Shown here: positions 25,713 through 33,908 of the stretch, piece after piece
Layout: each line of letters begins with the position of its first letter
Position numbering within the stretch: position 1 is the stretch's first letter
Assembly (NCBI RefSeq): GCF_017876535.1
Contig: NZ_JAGIOF010000001.1
Coordinates: 3,720,001-3,784,000 of the forward strand
DNA: 64,000 nt
Source of the DNA: Paeniglutamicibacter kerguelensis
GTDB taxonomy: Bacteria > Actinomycetota > Actinomycetes > Actinomycetales > Micrococcaceae
Direction of reading: 5' to 3'
Program-made: the position numbers and the translations under genes
The notes under the pieces: generated by a model
The model's input: only the letters and a program-made list of their open reading frames with translations
Told to the model about the DNA's origin: nothing
Databases searched by the model: none

Positions 25713-26238
25713 CTAGCACTTCATCCCTGATAATGGATTTTGTTGTGAAATTATCATATTTCATATATACATAACGTATTAATTGACGTAAGGGTAAATT
25801 GACAAACTGATTCTTGAAGTCTCGGAGCTCATCTAGAGCATCTTTCGATAATTCTCCGCTGAGCGCGTTGAAGTATCGCCATCCTCGATCGGTCAACTGA
25901 AAGTCTCTGGTGGAGTACGGGTCGGGATTTAACCCGATCCCTTCTCGCTGTTCCCAGGAGTCGGTAGTATCAGATGATTCCTTTGAGGAGTCCAGCAGTA
26001 ATCCTGCGGCACCAAGTGTATCCACTGCTTGATATATTTTTTGAGAAAATGGGCCGAAGTTGTACGCTTCGAAATCAGCATCTTGGTCAAGCCAATTCTT
26101 GCTATTCGTTTCTCGTTCAAGTAGGAATATGAGTTTTTCGAGCCTGGTAATGCCGCTCAAAGATCCGCCCGGGTTCTTCGGTGAACCTGAACCGATGAGA
26201 AGAATTATTGCATCATCGATTTCAATTGGATCACTCAT
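25699..26238 (-). CDS. Winged-helix protein (YwgA/SocA-like), first gene of the four-gene operon
   Basis: A 179-residue protein. The pattern GITRLEKLIFLLERE, FEAYNFGPFSQKIYQAV, then FQLTDRGWRYF reads as a winged-helix core like that of YwgA or SocA/Panacea-type proteins, which act as antitoxins, chaperone-adaptors or regulators. The ATG at 26,238 has GGAAGG 4 bases upstream; an earlier in-frame start at 26,265 is weaker. An imperfect palindrome at 26,278-26,295 lies 40 bp upstream and could be its operator. It heads the overlapping operon and is the natural sensor or regulator. The family label is a pattern judgement and may be wrong. Confidence 0.6.
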   Translation of the reverse strand: MSDPIEIDDAIILLIGSGSPKNPGGSLSGITRLEKLIFLLERETNSKNWLDQDADFEAYNFGPFSQKIYQAVDTLGAAGLLLDSSKESSDTTDSWEQREGIGLNPDPYSTRDFQLTDRGWRYFNALSGELSKDALDELRDFKNQFVNLPLRQLIRYVYMKYDNFTTKSIIRDEVLGDRA

Positions 26239-26277
26239 TTTACCTTCCTTATTATATATAAACATCTTTGAAACTTA

Positions 26278-26295
26278 CTGATTTATTATAATCAG
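26278..26295. promoter_or_regulatory. AT-rich palindrome in front of the four-gene operon
   Basis: CTGATT and AATCAG form 6-bp arms around TATTAT. On the minus strand the same stretch contains TATAAT-like sequence, so promoter and operator may coincide. Confidence 0.45.
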
Positions 26296-26889
26296 ATTCA
26301 CTCGTCTTATTCGCAGACAAAAAGAGAATTAAATTCTTTTTCTGTATTCACGACGGACGCCTAGAGCGCAGTACTGGTAGTGATACCAGTAGGGTAATTC
26401 TAGGGCCTTTATCGTGTTTTTCCGATCTTCCTCTTGTCCGTGCGACTCAGGCGCTGAGACCATTCAGCCCACAGTCCTATAATCTTCCCATAGCAAGTTG
26501 TACGGAATTATGCCAGCACGTCCCGACCTTTTCTAAAGATTTCTGAGTGCGCGTCTGCACGACGCCCAGAATATGCAAGCGGATCGTGGTGTAGCTGAAC
26601 CGCGCTGCATTTGATGTTGATGACCTAGGCGAACAAGCCCTGCAGGTGCTTCTCGAGACAAGTCCGGGTCGCCTCTGACCTCCGGTACCTTCTTCACGTT
26701 CCATTCCAATCTATTGAGTTCACTGATTACTTAAAATCTCAGATTCTTACCTGTCTCCAACGTCGGATTGGCTCGAAATGGCATGTCCTGTGTTTCGACT
26801 CGTTGAGGTTTCGGTGGATGTTTCAGGTTGACGATTCCTCGGCTTGCCATTCATCTCACGAGAACAACCAAAATCACCCCCCATCTTCT

Positions 26890-26972
26890 TTGGCCTATAG
26901 GACCGCTCCCTGGGAATCCAGGGCTACTGCCATCAGGGAAGATTTGTGCGGATCAATGCCAATGATGGTCAT
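26890..26972 (-). pseudogene. IS110-family transposase, N-terminal fragment
   Basis: Read on the minus strand from the ATG at 26,972 the sequence gives MTIIGIDPHKSSLMAVALDS and then stops in frame eight codons later. IGIDPHK...AVALD is the DEDD-transposase N-terminal signature of IS110-type elements (the first catalytic Asp is in IGID). Nothing of the catalytic core remains, so the element is a dead remnant. Confidence 0.65.
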
Positions 26973-27144
26973 GTTGCCTACCTTGTTCGATTCAAAGAGA
27001 TGACTCCCGAGGCGGGCATCCTGACTTCAAGAGATTGGTCATTCCTCTGTCGAACCACACCCAGGGCAGGCGCTGGTTGGCGCGGCACACTGTTAGTGAG
27101 CCAATCTCATTCAAGATGGCAAGGGGTACGAGGTCCTATGCCAA

Positions 27145-27168
27145 CCAACACCAACACCAACACCAACA
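27145..27168. repeat. CCAACA hexamer repeat, four copies
   Basis: Four head-to-tail CCAACA units, preceded by a partial CCAA, lie in non-coding DNA. Probably slippage; there are no spacers, so it is not a CRISPR. Confidence 0.7.
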
Positions 27169-27372
27169 CCACTACGAGGCTGTAGGCCTCGAAGCATCGG
27201 CCAACTCCAGTAAACATAAGTCAGCGTTTTGTCACCCAGTCGTCCAGCACGGTTGCAAACACTACGCTCACTCTCGCTTCGGCCCGACGCCTTAGCCGGC
27301 TCCCCCATCGCGCCCAATGGACCATAGGCTTCCCGTGCTGGTCAATGATCAGACGAATTGAGTATACACAAT

Positions 27373-27390
27373 GGTTCTTTTATGAGAACC
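27373..27390. promoter_or_regulatory. Operator-like inverted repeat before the AbiEi-like gene
   Basis: GGTTCT-TTTATG-AGAACC has 6-bp perfect arms and ends 7 bp before the ATG at 27,398. AbiEi-type antitoxins are known to repress their own promoter through inverted repeats, so this is the expected place for such a site. Confidence 0.55.
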
Positions 27391-27397
27391 TTTATGT

Positions 27398-28078
27398 ATG
27401 GATTCTGTGACAACGAGGGAAGCGGCCGACCGCCTGGGCATCAGCGATGTCGCGGTGCGCAAGATGCTGCGCACGGGCCGGCTCACCGGCGCGGGCACCG
27501 CCGGCCGCACCCTGCTCATCGACCCCGCTTCCCTGCAGCGGGTTGCCGATTCCGGCAAACATGCCGGCAGGCTGTGGAGCCCCAAGACGGCATGGGCGGC
27601 CCTGTGCCTGCTCTCCGGGCAGAAAACACCATGGATCAGCGCGGCGGAAAAATACCGCCTGAAGACCCGATTGGGTGAAATCCGTGCCGAGGACGTGCAC
27701 CTGCTGGCCAGGAACCGCGCCGCGGTGAAGCGCTACCGGGCAACCCCGGCGGCCGTGGACCTGCTCCGCCCACGGCTCATGCCGACCGCGGGTTCGGCGA
27801 TGCACGATGAGGAAACGGCCGCACGCTTCGGTCTCTCCGGCGGCGGCGGGTTTGCCGAGGGCTATGCAACGGCCGGGGATGGCGAGAAGTTTGCCACCGC
27901 ACTGGGCATGGTCGAGGACCCCAACGGCAACGTGGTGATCCGTGAAACGGCCCTCGCCGAACCGTTCAATTCCGGCCGAACCCCCCTGGCCGCGGTCGCG
28001 GTGGACCTGATGGATTCCCTGTCCACCCGGGAACGCTCCGCAGGCATCCGCGTCCTCGAGGAACTGCTCCATGGCTGA
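27398..28078 (+). CDS. AbiEi-like helix-turn-helix antitoxin candidate
   Basis: A 226-residue protein. An excisionase/MerR-type helix-turn-helix opens it (TTREAADRLGISDVAVRKML, residues about 5-24, then GRTLLIDPASLQRVA). A helical middle and C-terminal part follows (LAEPFNSGRTPLAAVAVDLMDS, then LSTRERSAGIRVLEELL), consistent with AbiEi_4/AbiEi-type antitoxins paired with nucleotidyltransferases. It overlaps the next gene by 8 bp. Together they resemble a type IV toxin-antitoxin module with phage-defence potential. GC content is like the host, so the pair is not recent AT-rich cargo. Confidence 0.65.
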   Translation: MDSVTTREAADRLGISDVAVRKMLRTGRLTGAGTAGRTLLIDPASLQRVADSGKHAGRLWSPKTAWAALCLLSGQKTPWISAAEKYRLKTRLGEIRAEDVHLLARNRAAVKRYRATPAAVDLLRPRLMPTAGSAMHDEETAARFGLSGGGGFAEGYATAGDGEKFATALGMVEDPNGNVVIRETALAEPFNSGRTPLAAVAVDLMDSLSTRERSAGIRVLEELLHG

Positions 28079-28901
28079 ACCAACAAGCCTGGACCGGGAC
28101 GGGGACCGCCCCACCTGGGAAGCCCCCACGCCTCCGGGCGGATGGGGCTCGCCCTGGCCGCAGTGCCTCGAGCTGGCCCGGGCGCTGCCCGCCAGCAAAT
28201 GGACCCTGGTCGGCGGACTCATGGTGCAGTTGCACGCCGCCGTCGCGGGAATGGACGTCACCCGGCCGACCTCCGACGTCGACATCATCCTGCATGTCGA
28301 AACGGGCTCGGTTACCGCCGGCGAACTCACCGAAACGTTGCGCACGCTCGGATACAGCCTGCAGGCCTCGATCGATGGCGACGCCCCGGCCCACCGCTTC
28401 GTGCGGGGCACCGAGCAGATCGATGTCATGGTCGCCGACCACGGGGTGGCCAAGCCGCCGCTGTTCCTGGGCCGGCGGGAGGTGTTCCGGGTCCCCGCCG
28501 GGACACAGGCCCTGCAGCGAACCGTCTACTGCAGCATCGACACCGGCGAGGGAGCCGTGAGGGTCAGCATCCCCAACACGCTTGGCGCGCTGGTCCTGAA
28601 GGGGGCGGCCTATAGGGAGGACTCCCGCGACGGGCGCCGCCACCTGGACGATGCGGCGGTGCTGACTGCCACGCTCAAGGACCCGCTCGGGCTGGTGCCG
28701 GAATTGAAGGGCAGCGATCGCAGCCGGATCATCACCCTGCACCGGGCCTTGGCCGACCCGTTGTTTCCGTCCTGGCTCATGCTGGAGGAAAAGGACCGGA
28801 CCCACGGCCAGGACGCCCTGCGCATCCTGGCCACCAACCCGCAGGACTTCGCGCTCCCGACGGGGTTGCCCGGCGGGTTGGGACCGAACACCGGGCACTA
28901 G
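28071..28901 (+). CDS. AbiEii-like nucleotidyltransferase (toxin candidate)
   Basis: A 276-residue protein with a polymerase-beta-type nucleotidyltransferase core. LVGGLMVQLHAAVAG (residues about 45-59) supplies the Gly-Gly turn, SDVDIILHV (about 67-75) supplies the paired acidic residues D-x-D, and DVMVADHG near 119 gives the third acid. Enzymes of this group attach nucleotides to protein or tRNA acceptors. The gene overlaps its helix-turn-helix partner by 8 bp, the usual antitoxin-toxin order. The fold is well supported by motifs; the toxin role is inferred from the pairing. Confidence 0.72.
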   Translation: MAEPTSLDRDGDRPTWEAPTPPGGWGSPWPQCLELARALPASKWTLVGGLMVQLHAAVAGMDVTRPTSDVDIILHVETGSVTAGELTETLRTLGYSLQASIDGDAPAHRFVRGTEQIDVMVADHGVAKPPLFLGRREVFRVPAGTQALQRTVYCSIDTGEGAVRVSIPNTLGALVLKGAAYREDSRDGRRHLDDAAVLTATLKDPLGLVPELKGSDRSRIITLHRALADPLFPSWLMLEEKDRTHGQDALRILATNPQDFALPTGLPGGLGPNTGH

Positions 28902-29653
28902 CTGGATCGGGTACCCGAACAAATGCATAACTCGCTTGGAATTATGCGTTGAATGCCAGCCGGAAACGTTTCGGAATTCATGCGTGACACTGTACGAAGC
29001 ATGAATTCCGGGATAACGGCACATCGGTCTCGCCGAAAAGGGCTTCCGGAAGAAAGGCACCGCCTTCGATCGCAGAAGTGCGATTGCCACCCAAGCATCA
29101 GCACGGCACCAGCCTGGGATCTCATAAAAGGCCCGGTCGGTGTTCCTTGCGAAGGATGGGCGTCAGACACGTTGTTGGGACGGTCAAATTTGCTTCCACC
29201 AGTGAATCCTGCGCCCTATTAACTTGTCACTCCGTTCCAGTCGACGGTCTCATCAAACCATCCTTTGATGCGATGGAAAACAGACCCCAAAAAACGATGT
29301 CACGCGTTTTCCTGGCGCCTACCCCGACGCAACGGGTGTAAATATTCCCGAAGGAGCCAACAACTACCCCTGGATTCCGGGTATCCAGATTTGAGCGGAT
29401 GATGCATTAATCATCCATCCAATGAGCATTTCAGGAAAATACGTGGCAACCCGAGGCAAGGCGAAGCGCCTGGAAGCCGGAGACATCTAACGGCTGAGCG
29501 CACCCGCGCAACCAAAAGCAGGGGTCCCTGCCACGAATCGCGCCATCAATCTTGTAACCCCATAGGCCCGCGTCATCTACGTATTTTGGGCCGCCGAAAT
29601 CCTCCCCTTGGGTAGGCTTGTTTGCACTCATCAAACGCCCATTTTGGAGAAAC
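28902..29653. other. Gene-free stretch with palindromes
   Basis: No coding region is supported. It holds two inverted repeats: GCATAA/TTATGC at 28,925-28,930 and 28,942-28,947, possibly the terminator of the AbiE-like pair, and the longer palindrome at 28,973-29,009. Confidence 0.55.
28973..29009. repeat. 11-bp perfect inverted repeat
   Basis: GGAATTCATGC (28,973-28,983) and GCATGAATTCC (28,999-29,009) flank a 15-bp spacer. The length and spacing would suit a recombinase or regulator site. No gene starts near it. Confidence 0.6.
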
Positions 29654-30847
29654 ATGATCAGGAAAATCACTACGCTGGCCGCCACAGCAACTCTGGTCGC
29701 TGGCGCTCTCGTCGGAGCCTCGGCGCCGGCCCACGCCGCGGCAAACAACATCTACAAACAATGCACCGATATCAATGACCGCAAACTGACCCCGAGGATC
29801 CTGGAGAGCACAGATTTCATCAACTGCAGGAACATTGCCGATGTGTCACCCCTGTCAGCTGCGAAGAACCTGCGGTGGCTCAACCTTCTCGGTGACGACA
29901 AAACGCTGAAGATCACCGGCATGTCCAAGCTCAAGGATCTTGGCATCACCACCCTGCACATGGGGATTGGCGTAAGCGACCCGACATTTGCCTTTGTGAA
30001 GGATTTCCCGCGACTTACGGCGCTGAGCACCGGGACGACCACGGTCTCCTCGCTCGAGCACATCGCCACACTTGAGGATCTTGATCGGTTGTCGATGGCA
30101 ACCAGTAAACCGCATGACCTTAGCAGTTTGGCCAGTGACGAAAAGCTGACTTCCCTAGCGCTGGACGTTGGCCGTTCAACTGTCGATATGGAATCCATCG
30201 CGGCACTCCCGAGCCTGGAAAGACTCACGCTGTTCAGTGACAACGCGCCGTCGCTGGAGCCTTTGCGGAAGTCAACCTCCCTGGCGGTCGTCGAAGTCCA
30301 CACCGAGACGCTCACGAAATTGAAGAAGGGACAAACCTACAAGATCCCTGCTGAGATACGCAACAGATACGGTGCCTTTACCGCGCGCGCCGCTATCGGA
30401 TGGAATCCCGGAACCAAGAACGTCCGCTCCGTGTCGTCCAACGGTACAGGCATGGCTGCCCTCTCCGCCGGGAAGGAAAGCAAGCTAGGACAGTTCTGGG
30501 TGACCAACACTATTTCCCTGATACTCCATACGCCGGGCAAGATCGATTTCACGAAGCCCACCGTGTCGAAGAAGACCGCCCGCAAGGGACAAACGGTGCG
30601 AGCTACCGCCGCCCGTGACAAACAGTCCCACAGCTGGAACCCCGTGATTTCCAAGTGCAGCTACCAGTGGCAGCGGAACACCAAGAACATCAAGGGAGCC
30701 ACCAAACTTACGTACAAGGCTGCCCGCGCCGATGTCGGAAAGACCCTGCGCCTGAAGACCACCTGCCACCCGGTCGCCGAGGTCAAGGACTCCTTCGGAT
30801 TCAGCGCAAACACCAAGTACTCGGGAGCGGTGAAGGTCCGCAAGTAG
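29654..30847 (+). CDS. Secreted leucine-rich-repeat protein with C-terminal Ig-like module
   Basis: A 397-residue exported protein. The signal peptide covers residues 1-28 (MIRKITTLAATATLVAGALV, cleavage after AHA). A mature region of LRR-like units (LSAAKNLRWLNLLG, FPRLTALSTG, IATLEDLDRLSM, LPSLERLTLF) gives a short solenoid with irregular repeats. The C-terminus (YQWQRNTKNIKGATKLTY, then KAARADVGKTLRLKT) is the Ig-like repeat common in actinobacterial surface proteins. No sorting signal is present, so it is likely released or wall-associated by charge. The ATG at 29,654 has TGGAGA 5 bases upstream. Binding partner unknown. Confidence 0.82.
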   Translation: MIRKITTLAATATLVAGALVGASAPAHAAANNIYKQCTDINDRKLTPRILESTDFINCRNIADVSPLSAAKNLRWLNLLGDDKTLKITGMSKLKDLGITTLHMGIGVSDPTFAFVKDFPRLTALSTGTTTVSSLEHIATLEDLDRLSMATSKPHDLSSLASDEKLTSLALDVGRSTVDMESIAALPSLERLTLFSDNAPSLEPLRKSTSLAVVEVHTETLTKLKKGQTYKIPAEIRNRYGAFTARAAIGWNPGTKNVRSVSSNGTGMAALSAGKESKLGQFWVTNTISLILHTPGKIDFTKPTVSKKTARKGQTVRATAARDKQSHSWNPVISKCSYQWQRNTKNIKGATKLTYKAARADVGKTLRLKTTCHPVAEVKDSFGFSANTKYSGAVKVRK

Positions 30848-30868
30848 ACTCCGGTTTTGCTCAACATT

Positions 30869-30906
30869 GGGGCGAGCGTACCAATTCATATCGGTAAGCT
30901 CGCCCC
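30869..30906 (+). terminator. 9-bp GC hairpin after the LRR gene
   Basis: GGGGCGAGC (30,869-30,877) pairs perfectly with GCTCGCCCC (30,898-30,906), 22 bp after the stop codon. Confidence 0.65.
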
Positions 30907-31311
30907 AGCGAGTTTCCTTACCCGCAATCTCAGCGCTCCAGACGACAACGGTTTCACCGCCAGAAGTCGGCTGCACTCGCCCCCAGGCTCGGGAATCCCA
31001 ATGCCGGCGGCTTCGACCCTCCCACGGTCTATTGAGAGGCCGGACCCGTTCCAGTCAGAGGAAGAGCAACCGGATTGTCATCGGAGGAACTCTCGTATGG
31101 AGGTATCCGCCGCTCGCTGTCGCAGGGACGTCGCTCTGGATCATTTCAAATAGCCATATGCGCCGTTGTCAGCGTGGAGCCCGAAGCGCCCCGCCAATCA
31201 TCCCTCTCGCACAATGGCGGCAGGATTTCAGGTACCCTTCAACCAGCTTTGATTCGCAACTGATACGAGGGTCTTGCGGATCGAAAGCGTCAATTTGAAA
31301 GGCCGCAGAAC
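30907..31311. other. Spacer without recognisable gene
   Basis: Short open frames here have no start with a ribosome site and no family pattern. No hairpin or promoter of note was seen before the EVE-HNH gene. Confidence 0.5.
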
Positions 31312-32286
31312 ATGACGTCCAACGTTTCATCCCCGGGAGAGGTATGGCTATTTGCCTCCAACGCCGCAAACTTCGACGCAGAAGAAGCATTCACCACTCA
31401 AGACGAGATCTGGTGGTCAGAGACGACGAACGCACATGTGCAGCTCGGTGACACGGTCTTCCTGTATGCCACCAAGCCAACGCAGGCGCTGACCCACCAG
31501 TGCATCGTGACCGAGACGGGACTCCCGGACGGGAAGAGCTCCTGGACCAACAAAGCTGCCCGCAAGGCGCGTGTGCACAAGACCTGGATGGCTCTTCAGC
31601 TGGTACGCGTGCTAGACAGCAACGAACGGAGGCTCCTGGGTCTCTCCGCGATGGAAAACGCCGGACTACCGGGCCCGGTCCGAGGGCGACGCCGCGCGTC
31701 GCAGGGAATCCTGGACCTCTTGGGTCAAGTCCTTCTTGCCCCCACGACGCCCCCCGTGGAGGACAGCGCAGCGGAGAGGTACCCCACCGAAAAACTATTG
31801 GTCCGGAAATTCGCAGATCGCATGGATCAGGGAGACTATTCCGTTTCGGACCTGGAGACAAGCTCGCCAGACCGCTATGCGAACCAAAAAACCAGAGGAA
31901 GCGCCCAGAGAGCTTTCGCCAACCGCGTGAAGTCCGACTATGGGTACGCGTGCGCACTGACTGGAATCAATACCCCGCACTTCCTCGTTGCCTCACATAT
32001 TGTGCCGTGGAGTGAAGATCACACCATCCGATTGGATCCCACAAATGGTATCTGCCTGTCGACGCTGGTAGACCGCGCCTTCGAAGACGGATATCTGCGG
32101 ATTGCACCCGACGGGGTAGTCCACGTGAACCACAGTAAAGTCGGCGCTGACCAGGCACTCGCCCAAGAACTTATGCCCTACGACGGAGTCAAGCTGCGCA
32201 AACCCACCAAATTTCCGCCCAACCCGAAGTGGCTCCAACGCCGCTGGAATGCCGGAGCGAAGTCAAGTATCCACCCCGGCCCTTAA
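31312..32286 (+). CDS. EVE-HNH endonuclease (modified-DNA restriction candidate)
   Basis: A 324-residue two-domain protein. The N-terminal EVE/PUA-like domain (WLFASNAANF, DTVFLYATKP, residues about 11-140) is the type that binds modified bases. The C-terminal HNH module has Cys214 in CALTG, His229 in LVASHIVPW, Asn245 in DPTNGICL, then DRAFEDGYL. EVE-HNH fusions act as restriction enzymes on hypermodified phage DNA in studied cases; the target here is unknown. It ends 27 bp before the left end of the Tn3-family transposon, and a second EVE-HNH gene lies at 63,219, so this protein belongs with the defence genes on the far side of the transposon. Confidence 0.82.
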   Translation: MTSNVSSPGEVWLFASNAANFDAEEAFTTQDEIWWSETTNAHVQLGDTVFLYATKPTQALTHQCIVTETGLPDGKSSWTNKAARKARVHKTWMALQLVRVLDSNERRLLGLSAMENAGLPGPVRGRRRASQGILDLLGQVLLAPTTPPVEDSAAERYPTEKLLVRKFADRMDQGDYSVSDLETSSPDRYANQKTRGSAQRAFANRVKSDYGYACALTGINTPHFLVASHIVPWSEDHTIRLDPTNGICLSTLVDRAFEDGYLRIAPDGVVHVNHSKVGADQALAQELMPYDGVKLRKPTKFPPNPKWLQRRWNAGAKSSIHPGP

Positions 32287-32308
32287 AGTCAGGCCCTCCC
32301 CACAGTCG

Positions 32309-32313
32309 GGATC
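32309..32313. repeat. Target site duplication GGATC, left copy
   Basis: GGATC directly precedes the left terminal repeat and is repeated at 53,031-53,035 directly after the right one. Five base pairs is the usual Tn3-family duplication. Confidence 0.85.
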
Positions 32314-32351
32314 GGGGTCTTGGTAGTAACGGCGGGAAATTGAACGCTAAG
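32314..32351 (+). repeat. Tn3-family terminal inverted repeat, left (IR-A)
   Basis: 38 bp beginning GGGGTCTTGG and ending GAACGCTAAG; exact inverted match to 52,993-53,030. GGGG outer and TAAG inner ends are the Tn3-family form. Confidence 0.9.
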
Positions 32352-32473
32352 CTCGCGGCGTCAGGTTGAGGTCGGGCCGATGGCGGCGCGGTGGTCTGCG
32401 ATAACGGTGCGGACGGGCCCGATCTGGAGGGGAACAGTGGTTGGCGCCAAGGAATCTGTTTGGGCGGCATGGT

Positions 32474-33121
32474 TCAGGTGTTGCCGGTGGGCAGGTGGCG
32501 GTAAATGGATGCACGGGAGACTCCCAGTGCTTTGGCGATCTGCGTGTGGCTTTCCCCGTTGGCGCGTCTGGCTCGGGCGGCTGCGAGGGTATCGGCATCC
32601 ATGACGGTGGGGCGGCCGCCGGTGCGGCCTTGGGCACGGGCTGCGGCCAGGCCGGCCATGGTCCGTTCACGGATCATGTCGCGCTCGAGTTCGGCGAACG
32701 CGGCCATCATGACGAAGAAGAATTTCCCTTCCCCGGTCGGGCTGTAGGTTCCCGTCAGGGTTCCGGTGAGCATGCGCAGGCCGACTCCCAGGTCGTGGAG
32801 GCCTTCGGCGATGGTCCGTACTTCCTTCACCGACCGGCCGAGACGGTCCAATTTCCATACGCACAAGGTGTCCGTTGGCCGGAGGTGGTCGAGGGCTTCA
32901 ACGAGCTCCGGGCGGGCGGTGGCGCGGCTGGAGATTTTGTCTTCGAAGATCCGGCCGCATCCGGCGGTTTCGAGGGCGTCCCGTTGGAGTTGGGAGTCTT
33001 GTCCGTTGGTGGAGACGCGGGCGTAGCCGATGAGATTGATGTCATTTTCTCTAAGGCGTCTGCACCAAACAGCAACGGCTATTGCGTCGGAGCCCCCGCA
33101 GCGACTGTTGCCGGCACCCAC
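32474..33121 (-). CDS. Serine recombinase/resolvase 1 of the transposon
   Basis: A 215-codon frame. From about codon 29 it shows LIGYARVSTNGQD (nucleophilic Ser), LCVWKLDRLGRSV, FFFVMMAAFAELERDMIRERT, and a C-terminal helix-turn-helix (THSQIAKALGV-like, ending SIYRHLPTG), so the catalytic core is complete. The first 28 codons, from a GTG at 33,121, have no family match and overlap a recombinase relic in another frame. The true start may be a rare codon near 33,037 or the start may have been lost. It would resolve cointegrates during transposition. It is the gene nearest the left end, as in many Tn3-family elements. Confidence 0.8.
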   Translation of the reverse strand: MGAGNSRCGGSDAIAVAVWCRRLRENDINLIGYARVSTNGQDSQLQRDALETAGCGRIFEDKISSRATARPELVEALDHLRPTDTLCVWKLDRLGRSVKEVRTIAEGLHDLGVGLRMLTGTLTGTYSPTGEGKFFFVMMAAFAELERDMIRERTMAGLAAARAQGRTGGRPTVMDADTLAAARARRANGESHTQIAKALGVSRASIYRHLPTGNT

Positions 33122-33155
33122 CGATAGAGGGTGGGCACGGAGACTCCGAGGGTGT
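33079..33155 (-). pseudogene. C-terminal fragment of a serine recombinase
   Basis: In the frame ending at 33,079 the sequence reads DTLGVSVPTLYRWVPATVAA, the last helix of a recombinase DNA-binding domain, with no catalytic part upstream in frame. It is cut off by the repeat at 33,149-33,186. Confidence 0.5.
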
Positions 33156-33186
33156 CCGGACCATCGGTACAGCGGTTGGCGCTAAG
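33149..33186. repeat. Relic of a different Tn3-type end
   Basis: ATCGGTACAGCGGTTGGCGC followed by TAAG matches the ends of the mini-element at 62,636-62,979 over about 28 bp with few changes. It has no partner nearby, so it marks an older insertion inside the transposon's recombinase region. Confidence 0.55.
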
Positions 33187-33314
33187 CACGTGATCGTAGT
33201 TCTTCCTGGCTGCGGGCCTTCGGGTGCGGGTGAGGTTGAAGACGCTCGCGGAGGTCGACCCCTTCGGGCATGCGTCGTTCAGAAGCACACTGCACTCCCC
33301 TGGGGCACCAGGGA

Positions 33315-33908
33315 TCACTGGCTCTTGACGGATCCGGAGTCTTGTCCGAGGTGGCGGTAGAGCGTCGCGCGACTCCATCCGACCAAGCGTGCCGCGTCTT
33401 CCGCGGTGCGTCCCTTCGCACGGGCCTCCTTCGCGATCGCGAGCTTGTCCGCGATCACCGTGGGATCGGAGGGCGGCCGGCCGAAACGGGTGCCGTTTTG
33501 CCGGGCCGCGGCGATCCCGGCGTTGACGCGCTCCACGATCAGCTCGCGCTCGTACTCGGCCAGGGAGGCCAGTAGGTTCAGCATCATCCGCCCGGTCGAG
33601 GTCGCCGGGTCGATCCCGTCCGAAATGGAGCGGACGTTCACGCCGCGTTCGCGCAGCAGGTTCACGGTGTTCAGGACATCGATCAGGGACCTCCCCAGCC
33701 GGTCGACCCGCCAAACGACCACGGTGTCGCCGGACTCGGCATACTCCAGGAGCTTCTTCATCCCGGGGCGCTCGATCGCGGTCCTGCTGCCGGAGGTGAC
33801 GTCGGCAAACACGTCCCGTTTCTGCACCCCGTCCTTGACCAGCGCGTCGAGCTGCAGCTGCGCGTCCTGGCTCGAGGTGCTCACCCGCGTGTATCCCAAA
33901 TGTCTCAC
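33315..33908 (-). CDS. Serine resolvase 2 of the transposon
   Basis: A 197-residue resolvase of standard length. LGYTRVSTSSQD has the nucleophilic Ser near residue 10, followed by TVVVWRVDRLGRSLID, SISDGIDPATSTGRMMLNLL, LASLAEYERELIVERVNAGI, and a C-terminal helix-turn-helix (TAEDAARLVGWSRATLYRHL, residues about 168-187). It starts with GTG at 33,908. ATGTCTCA-type motifs overlap and follow its start (33,900-34,066), the expected location of the res site and autoregulation. With this complete gene next to its site, it is the better candidate for the transposon's working resolvase. Confidence 0.88.
   Translation of the reverse strand: MRHLGYTRVSTSSQDAQLQLDALVKDGVQKRDVFADVTSGSRTAIERPGMKKLLEYAESGDTVVVWRVDRLGRSLIDVLNTVNLLRERGVNVRSISDGIDPATSTGRMMLNLLASLAEYERELIVERVNAGIAAARQNGTRFGRPPSDPTVIADKLAIAKEARAKGRTAEDAARLVGWSRATLYRHLGQDSGSVKSQ

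Larger units (their letters stand above)
26296..27372. other. Gene-free, partly AT-rich stretch with mobile-element debris
   Basis: About 1.1 kb without a supported gene between the four-gene operon and the AbiE-like pair. It holds an IS110 transposase start (26,890-26,972) and a four-copy hexamer repeat (27,145-27,168). The short open frames have no family match. Confidence 0.6.

Noticed and set aside
27141..27170. CCAACA tandem repeat as a CRISPR array
   Set aside because: Six-base units without spacers and no cas genes anywhere in the window.
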